In this document: positions 1 through 7,370 of the stretch, piece by piece
Position numbering within the stretch: position 1 is the first letter of the stretch
Layout: every line of letters starts with the position of its first letter
Assembly: GCA_017410365.1 (NCBI GenBank)
Contig: JAFQQY010000048.1
Span: 1 to 64,000 of the forward strand
Length of the DNA: 64,000 nucleotides
Source of the DNA: Prevotella sp.
GTDB taxonomy: Bacteria; Bacteroidota; Bacteroidia; Bacteroidales; Bacteroidaceae
Direction: 5' to 3'
Made by a program: the position numbers and the translations under genes
Notes under the pieces: model-generated
Seen by the model: the letters and a program-made list of their open reading frames with translations, nothing else
Told to the model about the DNA's origin: nothing
The model's database searches: none

Positions 1-76
1 GAATGGACATTCCTTCTTGAATCATACGCATGTACTTCAAGCACTCTACATAACCGTGTTTCTTCCTTTTTGACAT
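1..76 (-). CDS. N-terminal fragment of a small basic ORF, possibly a transposase orfA
   Basis: An ATG at 74-76 on the minus strand opens a reading frame that runs off the left edge, giving about 25 residues beginning MSKRKKHGYVECLK. The basic start followed by a helix resembles the helix-turn-helix beginning of IS3-type OrfA proteins, but the fragment is too short to be sure. The start lies five bases after a strong hairpin (81-114), a layout used by some insertion sequences to block read-through into the transposase. The family assignment is a guess. Confidence 0.3.
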   Translation of the reverse strand, partial: MSKRKKHGYVECLKYMRMIQEGMSI

Positions 77-80
77 AATA

Positions 81-114
81 AACCCCGAAAGTTTTTTGTC
101 TAACTTTCGGGGTT
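81..114. terminator. 11-bp hairpin downstream of the VOC gene
   Basis: AACCCCGAAAG at 81-91 pairs perfectly with CTTTCGGGGTT at 104-114. It lies just past the stop of the minus-strand VOC gene and just before the ATG of the cut-off ORF, so it most likely ends the VOC transcript or shields the downstream ORF from read-through. The T-run expected after a minus-strand terminator is short. Confidence 0.55.
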
Positions 115-122
115 CACTTCAA

Positions 123-485
123 TTACATCGGTGTTCCTACTTCAATTAAGTTACCATCCAAATCGTAGAATCGGATTACTCGTTGCCCCCAACTATGTGT
201 CATAAGATGATTTACATATTCTATCGTGGGGTATAGCCTTTTTAATTTTTCATCAAATGATTCGATATCCTGCTCCTCAAAATACAATTCGCAAGAGTTG
301 CTTTTTGGAACAATATCTCTATCTAAAAACTCTTTCCATATTTTCTCGTCTTGAAGGACAAGACCTTCTGTTAAAATCATATTGCCGTCGTTATCATGCA
401 CCAAGTCTATACCAAATAAGTCGTGATAGAATTTTCTCGACTTTTCTATATCTTTAACAACAATCAAGGTATTCTTCAATTTCAT
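123..485 (-). CDS. VOC-superfamily (glyoxalase/bleomycin-resistance fold) protein
   Basis: This 120-residue protein has the layout of a vicinal-oxygen-chelate domain: an opening VxDIEKSRKFYHDLFG helix, a central strand region, and a closing FYDLDGNLIEVG motif whose Glu is the usual metal ligand. Family members include glyoxalases, extradiol dioxygenases and antibiotic-binding proteins, and nothing here fixes the substrate. It is probably cytosolic. It is monocistronic, with a consensus Bacteroidota promoter about 200 bases upstream (684-715), so the mRNA has a long leader. The leader contains a CCAGCCC/GGGCTGG pair (629-635 with 543-549) that could fold. The superfamily call is secure; the role is not. 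Confidence 0.8.
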   Translation of the reverse strand: MKLKNTLIVVKDIEKSRKFYHDLFGIDLVHDNDGNMILTEGLVLQDEKIWKEFLDRDIVPKSNSCELYFEEQDIESFDEKLKRLYPTIEYVNHLMTHSWGQRVIRFYDLDGNLIEVGTPM

Positions 486-683
486 ATCATTTCTCCGTTT
501 AATTCTGATTTATTTGTTTTAAAATTATTTTTAAATTTATACCCAGCCCAAAAGTTTTTTATTCTTTAATATTCCAATGTCTGCTGTTCGCCATGCATAT
601 ATTTAAAAGGGTGGCAATTATAAGGGGCTGGTTCAAAACATCACCATATACGAAGCAGAGGTTGTTACAATCTACTTTTGAAG

Positions 684-715
684 CAAAAGTAAATATTCCT
701 TTTCTGTTTACCAAA
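684..715 (-). promoter_or_regulatory. Consensus Bacteroidota promoter for the VOC gene
   Basis: On the minus strand TTTG (712-715) is followed after 20 bases by TACTTTTG (684-691), matching the -33/-7 pattern. The -7 box is half of a perfect palindrome, TACTTTTG-aag-CAAAAGTA (673-691), so a second -7-like box faces the other way. Confidence 0.65.
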
Positions 716-799
716 TTTTTCTGCAAATTTTTTCTGAAGATAATTTTGTATGTATAGCGATGAACGTGGAACAATTAATGATGAGCGATTAACGAAATA

Positions 800-930
800 T
801 GTCTTTTTGTCTATGAATGCTATTTGTCTCTATGTCTAAAAATGTTATTTGTCTTTTTGTCTAAGATTCAAGGATTATATTTTGTCTTTATGTCAGAATT
901 AACGATGAGCGAAATCTGTCTTTGTGTCTT
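800..930. repeat. Five copies of a TTGTCTTTTTGTCT-like motif
   Basis: Near-copies begin at about 800, 825, 850, 883 and 917 in the gap upstream of the FNT gene, so spacing is first 25 and then about 33 bases. Each copy is a doubled TGTCT with T-rich filler. No coding frame runs through them. They could be regulator sites for the downstream gene or degenerate intergenic repeats. Confidence 0.6.
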
Positions 931-953
931 AAACCACGATTTTCGCTAATTAA

Positions 954-984
954 TTGCTAATGTCGAATAAAATAATTAATTTTG
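954..984 (+). promoter_or_regulatory. Promoter of the FNT gene, possibly leaderless
   Basis: TTG at 954-956 and TAATTTTG at 977-984 are 20 bases apart. Transcription from such a promoter would start at about 990, essentially at the ATG at 991, so the mRNA may have almost no leader. Confidence 0.6.
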
Positions 985-990
985 CAAAAT

Positions 991-1590
991 ATGAAAAAAA
1001 TAATTGATTTATTAAGTTCGGCAGTCTTGGCTGGTGTCTGCATCGGCATAGCGGGGTTCGGTTATCTGGCTACGCGTGACATCATTGGCAGTGTGCTGTT
1101 TGCATTCGGATTGCTTACCGTGGTGGGGTATAAGTTGAAACTCTATACCGGTACAGCTGGTTTCATAACCAAGGGCGAGGTGGGGAGTCTGTTTATGATT
1201 CTTCTCGGCAACATCGTGGGATGTCTGCTGGTGTCGCTGATGGCCCGCTTGTCTCCAATGGATCTGCAGGCTTCGGCACAGTCGGTGCTTGAAGGACGTT
1301 TGGCGATAGGACCATGGCGGGCAGGTGCATTGGCCATTGGTTGTGGATTTATTATGACCACCGCCGTTACCTTTGCCCGTCAGGGAAATAACTTGCCGTT
1401 GCTGTTCGGTGTGCCGTTGTTCATCGTGTGCGGTTTCCCTCATTGTGTGGCAGATGCCTTCTATTATCTATGTGTGCCAGTTGATTTCTGGTTGCAGAAC
1501 ATAGGCGATATAGCCCTACTGTATGTGTGCATCGTTACGGGCAATTTCGTTGGATGCAATTTTTACAGGTGGGTTGCTGCGAGGTTTTGA
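991..1590 (+). CDS. Formate/nitrite transporter (FNT) family channel
   Basis: A 199-residue integral membrane protein with about six hydrophobic segments and the FNT-like pattern of glycine-rich helices (GVCIGIAGFGYL near the N-terminus, LYTGTAGF and GNIVGC in the middle, GNFVGCNFYRW at the end). The family makes pentameric channels for small monovalent anions such as formate, nitrite or hydrosulfide. At about 200 residues it is shorter than the usual 260-280. I place the start at ATG 991 rather than an upstream TTG, because the promoter -7 box overlaps that TTG. It is monocistronic. The substrate cannot be read from sequence. Confidence 0.8.
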   Translation: MKKIIDLLSSAVLAGVCIGIAGFGYLATRDIIGSVLFAFGLLTVVGYKLKLYTGTAGFITKGEVGSLFMILLGNIVGCLLVSLMARLSPMDLQASAQSVLEGRLAIGPWRAGALAIGCGFIMTTAVTFARQGNNLPLLFGVPLFIVCGFPHCVADAFYYLCVPVDFWLQNIGDIALLYVCIVTGNFVGCNFYRWVAARF

Positions 1591-1666
1591 GGTTTTGAGG
1601 TTTTAAGGTTATGAGGTTGTAAGGTTATGAGGTGATAAGGTCGCTTTGCTTTGAGGTTTTGAGGTG
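1585..1666. repeat. GAGGTTTTGAGGTT-type low-complexity repeat
   Basis: About eight degenerate copies of GAGGTT(T/A)(T/A)(A/G) follow the FNT stop codon, interrupted by GGTCGCTTTGCTT. The same family, with GGTCGCTTCGCTT, follows the gene ending at 3905. Confidence 0.8.
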
Positions 1667-1676
1667 CACAAAAGGG

Positions 1677-1766
1677 ATTTGTAGTGCAGATACTACAAAT
1701 TTTTATTGCATTTGTAGTGTATATACTACAAATTTTATGTAATTTTGTAGCGAGTATAATACAAAT
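1677..1766 (+). promoter_or_regulatory. Three tandem palindromes with exact 33-bp period upstream of the AAA ATPase
   Basis: ATTTGTAGT-N6-ACTACAAAT occurs at 1677-1700 and 1710-1733, and a degenerate third copy at 1743-1766. The starts are exactly 33 bases apart, about three helical turns, which suits a dimeric regulator binding along one face. The array lies 28 bases before the ATG of the next gene and probably overlaps its promoter. Confidence 0.7.
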
Positions 1767-1794
1767 CGTTGTTTTGACGTTGAAATGATAGCTT

Positions 1795-2994
1795 ATGGAG
1801 AATCTGATTAAAAGATGTAAAAGGCTCTTGGATGTGACTTCTACCGACTATATTAGAGGCTTGATGAATGTTATTCATTGGGATGTGCGTCTCGTTGCAA
1901 TACGAGGAGCACGTGGTGTCGGTAAGACAACGCTGATGCTTCAATATCTGAAACTCCACTATTCGTCTGATTGCAAGGAAGCTATTTATGTGAGTTTGGA
2001 TAATCCTTACTTTACCCGTCATACTCTTGAAGAGTTTGTGGATTTGTTTTATTTGCATGGCGGCAAGCATCTTTTCTTGGATGAGGTGCATAAATATCCA
2101 GATTGGAGTCGTGAGATAAAAAGCATCTATGACGGTTATCCGGGGTTGCGAATAGTGTTTAGCGGTTCTTCTCTTTTGCAGATTTTGAATGCAGAGGCAG
2201 ACCTGTCGCGCCGTTGTATCTCGTATGAGATGCAGGGATTGTCATTCAGGGAGTACTTGAAATTGTCATATAAGATAGATGTGCCTCCATTCTCGTTGAA
2301 TGAGATATTGGAATCACCCGACAGTATTTGTTCACAGATAAATGCTTTGTGCCGTCCGCTGGCCTACTTTGAAGAATATCTGCAAAAGGGATATTATCCG
2401 TTTGTTTTTGAAGGTGGCAGTGAGTATTATTCACGCATTGAGAATGTTGTGAACATGATTCTTGAGATGGAACTCCCACAGCAATGCGGAGTGGACCCAG
2501 GTAATGCCCGTAAATTGAAAACACTTCTTACGATTCTATCTACCGAGGTGCCGATGATGGTTGATATGACAAAACTGTCGCTGATGGCTGGTATGCCTCG
2601 TAGTACCATTCTCACGTATCTGCACCATCTTAATCGTGCGAAGCTGATACACTTGCTCTATTCTGATCTCAGTTCATTGAAGAAAATGCAGAAACCAGAC
2701 AAGATATATATGGAAAATCCTAATCTTCTATATGTTCTGTCGTTGGAAGAGGTCAACAAGGGTACGCTAAGAGAAGTCTTTATGGTTAATCAGTTGTCAT
2801 ATCAGCATCAAGTAGAGTATTGCACGCGCAGTGCCGATTATACAGTGGATGGTCGTTATGTAATAGAAGTGGGCGGCAAGGCCAAGGATGGAAAGCAGAT
2901 CGCCAAAGAGCAGAAAGCATTTATTGCTGCCGATAATATAGATTATCCAGTAGGCAATAAGATACCGTTGTGGCTGTTTGGTTTTTTATATTAA
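1795..2994 (+). CDS. AAA_14/DUF4143-type ATPase
   Basis: This 399-residue protein belongs to the widespread bacterial and archaeal ATPases with an N-terminal AAA_14 P-loop domain and a C-terminal DUF4143 region. The Walker A motif GARGVGKTT is at residues 38-46 and Walker B LFLDEVH at about 93-99, followed by a sensor-like FSGSS. Residues about 280-399 hold a winged-helix-like stretch and the family's nuclease-like IEVGGK segment. The cellular role of the family is not established; many copies sit in accessory regions. Three palindromes at 1677-1766 precede it. The next gene starts 17 bases after its stop, so the two may be cotranscribed. Confidence 0.85.
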   Translation: MENLIKRCKRLLDVTSTDYIRGLMNVIHWDVRLVAIRGARGVGKTTLMLQYLKLHYSSDCKEAIYVSLDNPYFTRHTLEEFVDLFYLHGGKHLFLDEVHKYPDWSREIKSIYDGYPGLRIVFSGSSLLQILNAEADLSRRCISYEMQGLSFREYLKLSYKIDVPPFSLNEILESPDSICSQINALCRPLAYFEEYLQKGYYPFVFEGGSEYYSRIENVVNMILEMELPQQCGVDPGNARKLKTLLTILSTEVPMMVDMTKLSLMAGMPRSTILTYLHHLNRAKLIHLLYSDLSSLKKMQKPDKIYMENPNLLYVLSLEEVNKGTLREVFMVNQLSYQHQVEYCTRSADYTVDGRYVIEVGGKAKDGKQIAKEQKAFIAADNIDYPVGNKIPLWLFGFLY

Positions 2995-3011
2995 TTAAAC
3001 ACTAAAAGAAA

Positions 3012-3905
3012 ATGAATAAATTCAAGAAAATAGTGGCTATTGAGCCGGTGAGCCTGATACCTGAGTATGAAGAGAAACTCAAGACACTGGCAGATGAAGT
3101 GGTGATGTTCGGTGATATTCCGACAGACGATAATGAGATATCCGCACGTATAGGCGATGCCGATTGCGTGTTGCTGAGCTACACCTCGCGCCTCACGGCA
3201 GAGGCGATGGCTAAGTGCCCGGATATAAAATATGTGGGCATGTGCTGTTCGCTCTATTCGCCTGAAAGTGCCAACGTGGATATACGCTATGCCGAGGCGC
3301 ACGGAATAAAGGTGACCGGTATTCGTGACTATGGCGATGAGGGAGTGGTGGAGTATGTTGTCAGCGAACTGGTGCGCTGTCTGCATGGCTTTGGTCAACC
3401 GGCGTGGGAGACGATGCCTCGCGAGATAACAGGTTTGAAAGTCGGTATTGTTGGTTTGGGCAAGTCGGGCGGCATGATAGCAGATGCTATGAAGTTCTTC
3501 GGAGCTGATATTGCCTATTTCGCACGCGGAGAGAAGCAGGCAGCAACAGAAAAGGGTTATCGTTTTATGCCGTTGCAGGACATGATGGAGTGGAGCGATG
3601 TGGTGTTCTGTTGCTTGAACAAGAACACGGTTTTGCTTCATGAAGAGGAATTCCGCCGTTTGGGCAACCACAAGATTCTGTTCAACACAGGCCTGTCGCC
3701 TGCATGGGATGAGGCTCCGTTCTTGAAATGGCTTGAGGAAGACAACCTTTGCTATTGTGATACTCTGGGCGCCTTGGGCGGAGAGCAGTTGCTTGCGCAT
3801 CCTCATGTACATTGCGTAAACGTATCTACTGGTCGCACGAGTCAGGCTTTCGTCCGTTTGAGTCAGAAAGTTTTGGCTAATGTTGAGGAGTATTTGGGGG
3901 CGTAA
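3012..3905 (+). CDS. D-2-hydroxyacid dehydrogenase-like protein with altered active site
   Basis: A 297-residue protein with the two-domain layout of NAD-dependent D-2-hydroxyacid dehydrogenases. The nucleotide-binding GLGKSG motif (G148-G153) sits in a Rossmann segment. Active members carry an Arg in an NTARG-like motif and a His in a PHxxxxT-like motif. Here the corresponding places read FNTGLSP and NVSTGRTSQA, so both residues look absent. It may be a non-canonical dehydrogenase, a reductase with other chemistry, or a non-catalytic NAD-binding protein. It follows the AAA ATPase by 17 bases. Confidence 0.75.
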   Translation: MNKFKKIVAIEPVSLIPEYEEKLKTLADEVVMFGDIPTDDNEISARIGDADCVLLSYTSRLTAEAMAKCPDIKYVGMCCSLYSPESANVDIRYAEAHGIKVTGIRDYGDEGVVEYVVSELVRCLHGFGQPAWETMPREITGLKVGIVGLGKSGGMIADAMKFFGADIAYFARGEKQAATEKGYRFMPLQDMMEWSDVVFCCLNKNTVLLHEEEFRRLGNHKILFNTGLSPAWDEAPFLKWLEEDNLCYCDTLGALGGEQLLAHPHVHCVNVSTGRTSQAFVRLSQKVLANVEEYLGA

Positions 3906-3978
3906 GGTAGTGAGGTGATTAGGTTATTAGGTCGCTTCGCTTTGAGGTTATAAGGTTTTGAGGTTATAAGGTTTTAAG
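3903..3978. repeat. GAGGTTATAAGGTT-type repeat, second locus
   Basis: The same family as at 1585-1666, including the GGTCGCTTCGCTT interruption. It fills the start of the gap between convergent genes. Confidence 0.75.
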
Positions 3979-3995
3979 CGTTGGCTAATAAAGTA

Positions 3996-4027
3996 ATCGG
4001 GCACGAATTTCACAATCCGTGCCCGAT
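3996..4027. terminator. Hairpin between convergent genes
   Basis: ATCGGGCACG (3996-4005) pairs perfectly with CGTGCCCGAT (4018-4027). It lies between the convergent dehydrogenase-like gene and the B12 operon and could end both transcripts, although neither side has a long T-run. Confidence 0.6.
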
Positions 4028-4066
4028 AATATTATCTATGTCAAACTGTTTTTCAAGTCACTTTGA

Positions 4067-7000
4067 TTAAAACGTTACAACCACCTTCTTGCCATTCTTG
4101 ATATATATGCCATTCTTGGTAGGAGCAGTGATGCGCATACCATGCATATTGTACCATATGTCTGAAGTCTGTGTGGTTATGCTGTTGATGCCATTTGGAA
4201 CATTCTCCTCGTTGTAATAACGGTTTTCTGTTTCATTGTAGAGCACCTTCAAACCGCCAATAACAGGGTGGGTATCCTTGCCAATCTCCTGACCGAATGC
4301 TTCGCCAAGCAGATAGGCAATCTCACCTGATGCCATTTGCTCTTCCGTTACCGTTGTCTGTCCCTCAACGATGCCGTACTCCTTAATGGCAAACATATTC
4401 ACGGCCTTGTTCTTCTTCGTTGTTCCGCCGATACATGCAGCCACTTTCGTACCACTAATCTCGCCAAGGTTGAACACATTCTCGATTACGGCATTGGCAT
4501 TATTGTAGCCAGCCACACCGCCGCAGTTGGTCGTTCCGCTTATATTGCCCGTGTTGTAGCAGTTGGTAAGTTTTGCCGTGGTGTGAGACACACTGCCAGT
4601 TATACCGCCAACATAGGTGTTCTTTCCCGTTACGTCGGCATGGTTGGCGCAGCGGTCGATACTGCTTGATACACCCAGGTAAGCCACGATGCCGGCAACA
4701 TACTGCTTGCCAGATACCTCGCCCTCAACGGTTATGCCGCTTATATTGCTTGTCTTTATGTAACCGAAAAGACCTTGGTATGTGCTTGTGCTGTTATTGA
4801 TGTAGAGGCCGCTTACGGTATGGCCTTGACCGTCGAAATTTCCTTGGAAGGCCGTTGCCGACTTGCTGCCGCCTATTGGTGTCCAGTCATATCCGCAGAG
4901 GTCGATGTCGGCCGTCAACGCTCCGCTTATCTTATAGTTGCCGCCGTTTACCTGATTGGCAAACCATGCCATTTCCTCGCCGTTGTCTATGAGGTAAACC
5001 CCATCGCTAAGTTCCGGTTCGGAAGTAGTAGAACCATCCCATCCGTTTTCGCCAGCCGCTGTCATACTGATGTTGCACACATATTCTCCCTCATGCCCTT
5101 CGTCTATGATAAAGGTTCCGCGCCAGCATCTGTAACCCTTCTTGGCCGCCTTCACCATATAGGTGCCATAGGTGCCAGTGAAAGTGCCGTCGGCATTAGC
5201 TTTGATGGTGTCGCCCGCTGCAATAACGGTATATTCTGCACCCTCCACATCGTTGACCATGCGTATGGTGAAATTCTTTACGGCCGTAAGCGGTATGCGC
5301 ACGTCGGGCAGCATGCCGAAGTAGGTCTTGTGGGCAATGGCTGTGAAGTTGGGCGAGCGTCCTGCCTGTTTGTTGATGCCACGATGTGCACCTATAGGGT
5401 CGCCGAAGCCGTTAACCTGAATAACACCCTCGTTCATCACCAGCTCTGCCGACTCAGAGAGGTCGTAATCGGCTGGTATGTCTATCGTTACGGCTTGTGC
5501 CGCTGGGGCAGAGGCGAAGGTGTACTGGCCGGCGCCTTGGATGAGTGAAGAACCGTTTGGTATGCCGTTGTAGGTTACATAGGCAGACATGTTGTAGATG
5601 CCTGCCAACTTATTGGCTGGGTGGTAGAGACCGCTATACTGAATCTTTACCTGGTCGCCAGGCTGGAACACGTTGCTTCCGCCGCGGGTAACGTTTGAAA
5701 TCTCTCGGTGACATGGTTTTGCCGTGAGCACTTGATAGATGGCATTGCCGGCGGCATCAGTCATGCGGACAATCTGTCGGCCGCGCTTCAGAAGCAGAGT
5801 GTATGTGCCGTCAGCATTCTTTGTTACGCCCTCTGAAGCAAACCCTTTGTAAGTTGCCATCTGCTCGCCGATAACGGGATAGGCAATCTCAACCTTCTCC
5901 ACACCTGTTGGCGCAAAGGTGTATCTCGCTCCCTCTTCGGTGTCGAGATAATAGAACACGTCGTGCTCGGCATCAACATTGTTGCCCGCTGTCTTCAGGG
6001 CATCGGCATTGTATTGTATGTTGATTGTCATGTTTGGCTGCATGGTTGAGTTGTCTTCGCCAACTGTAACCACGTATGCCGCCGTGTTTTCCGGCCAGAT
6101 GGCACTCCAGTATTCGCCACCCATATAGTTTGTCTTGTTAAGCGTGCCGCTTGAGGTGTTGTACTTGTAGTAGTTAAGGCCGATGGCATCATAGGTTACG
6201 AGTACAATGGCCGTTCCCTTGCCCACAGCCTTGATGGTTGACCATGGATTGGTGGTAGGGTTAGCGTTGTCAATCTCTATGACGCCGGTACTCGGATTAC
6301 CCTCAAGGTCGATTACGGTATAGTGGAAATCTGGTTCTATGAAATAGTTGTTCGTCTGCGTGTCGGTGATTTGCCATGAGCGCATGGCAAGGGCATCGTG
6401 TGTGTCGCCCACATTCATCATCAGATGACCGCGCTCGTTGATGTTGACGAAGATGTTGCCCGTCTCGTAACCGCCGTTCCACATAACGTCGTGCTTTATT
6501 GTCTTAGCGCCGAAAGCCTCATAGTCGGCATCTGAGAAACTAAGATACCCGCCTTCGCCTGCGTCAATGTCCATGGTGAAGTAGCCGCCCTGCGTCAACC
6601 CTCCCTGCTTCCATGTGCGGAAGTTGTACACTTGGTTGTCTGCCAGACGGTAGTAAACCTTCTTGTTGGCGCCCTCCGTCACTGTCTTCGTTGGTTCTAC
6701 CTTGGTGAAAGCGGTGAAGTGGCTGAACTTCTTGCCTATAAACAATTCGGCATCGGCAGGAAGCGTTACGGCATAGTCGCCACCCATAGGGATTGCGCCC
6801 GAAACGGTTATGCCTCCTGTCAGTGTGCCGCTGCGGTCGTTGGACATGTAACCCTCGGCTTGGCGCTCGGCGCTTGGTATCAGAGACACGTAATAGGTGT
6901 TGCCGCTAAGCGCAAGAAAGGTCTTGCGACCGGCGGTGGTGCTATTGCCCATCTCCATTGCCATCTTCTCGCCCTCGCGAGTTGCAACCTCGGCGCTGAT

Positions 7001-7354
7001 GGTATAGTCCTTGCCGTACTCCCATGCCGTTTTGTCCTCGTTCTTATTTGTGGCGTATGTCGTGCAGGTGAGTACAACAAAATCCAGAGAGTCTTGTTCT
7101 GTCATGTTCAGTTCTATCCTTCCGTTAACGGTGGTACTGTCTTTGGCGTATGCCGTAAGTACATAAACGCCTGTTGGCACATCGAAAGAGTAAATCTTGT
7201 TGTCGGGAGTGCCCACGTCAACAGTGTCGTTTGTCGCCTTGCTTACGAGGCTCATCGTCGGTGAAGTGCTGTTCATCTTCACGGTCACATTGGCTGCAAA
7301 TGCAATATTGGTGCATAGGAATGCAGCCGATAAACTTGATAATAACTTTTTCAT
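4067..7354 (-). CDS. Large secreted GLUG-repeat protein of the B12 operon
   Basis: A 1,095-residue protein with a clear Sec signal peptide (MKKLLSSLSAAFLCTNIAFA) and no lipobox. Most of it is beta-rich and unassigned. Around residues 800-1000 it has GLUG-type repeats (for example GNFDGQGHTVSGLYI and GGITGSVSH), usually found in surface or adhesive proteins. The last 40 or so residues form a tail ending GIYIKNGKKVVVTF, like three other proteins in this window and like type IX sorting tails. It is the last gene of the riboswitch-controlled operon, 16 bases after the BtuG-like gene, so it should be made under B12 limitation. A role in surface cobamide capture is an inference from position only. 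Confidence 0.7.
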   Translation of the reverse strand: MKKLLSSLSAAFLCTNIAFAANVTVKMNSTSPTMSLVSKATNDTVDVGTPDNKIYSFDVPTGVYVLTAYAKDSTTVNGRIELNMTEQDSLDFVVLTCTTYATNKNEDKTAWEYGKDYTISAEVATREGEKMAMEMGNSTTAGRKTFLALSGNTYYVSLIPSAERQAEGYMSNDRSGTLTGGITVSGAIPMGGDYAVTLPADAELFIGKKFSHFTAFTKVEPTKTVTEGANKKVYYRLADNQVYNFRTWKQGGLTQGGYFTMDIDAGEGGYLSFSDADYEAFGAKTIKHDVMWNGGYETGNIFVNINERGHLMMNVGDTHDALAMRSWQITDTQTNNYFIEPDFHYTVIDLEGNPSTGVIEIDNANPTTNPWSTIKAVGKGTAIVLVTYDAIGLNYYKYNTSSGTLNKTNYMGGEYWSAIWPENTAAYVVTVGEDNSTMQPNMTINIQYNADALKTAGNNVDAEHDVFYYLDTEEGARYTFAPTGVEKVEIAYPVIGEQMATYKGFASEGVTKNADGTYTLLLKRGRQIVRMTDAAGNAIYQVLTAKPCHREISNVTRGGSNVFQPGDQVKIQYSGLYHPANKLAGIYNMSAYVTYNGIPNGSSLIQGAGQYTFASAPAAQAVTIDIPADYDLSESAELVMNEGVIQVNGFGDPIGAHRGINKQAGRSPNFTAIAHKTYFGMLPDVRIPLTAVKNFTIRMVNDVEGAEYTVIAAGDTIKANADGTFTGTYGTYMVKAAKKGYRCWRGTFIIDEGHEGEYVCNISMTAAGENGWDGSTTSEPELSDGVYLIDNGEEMAWFANQVNGGNYKISGALTADIDLCGYDWTPIGGSKSATAFQGNFDGQGHTVSGLYINNSTSTYQGLFGYIKTSNISGITVEGEVSGKQYVAGIVAYLGVSSSIDRCANHADVTGKNTYVGGITGSVSHTTAKLTNCYNTGNISGTTNCGGVAGYNNANAVIENVFNLGEISGTKVAACIGGTTKKNKAVNMFAIKEYGIVEGQTTVTEEQMASGEIAYLLGEAFGQEIGKDTHPVIGGLKVLYNETENRYYNEENVPNGINSITTQTSDIWYNMHGMRITAPTKNGIYIKNGKKVVVTF

Positions 7355-7370
7355 ACGTTTAATTATATGT

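Noticed and set aside
559-774. 71-codon minus-strand ORF
   Set aside because: It contains the promoter and leader of the VOC gene and has no protein-like pattern.
4775-5548. 257-codon plus-strand ORF
   Set aside because: It is antisense to the GLUG-repeat gene, which has a signal peptide and domains; an artefact of codon bias.
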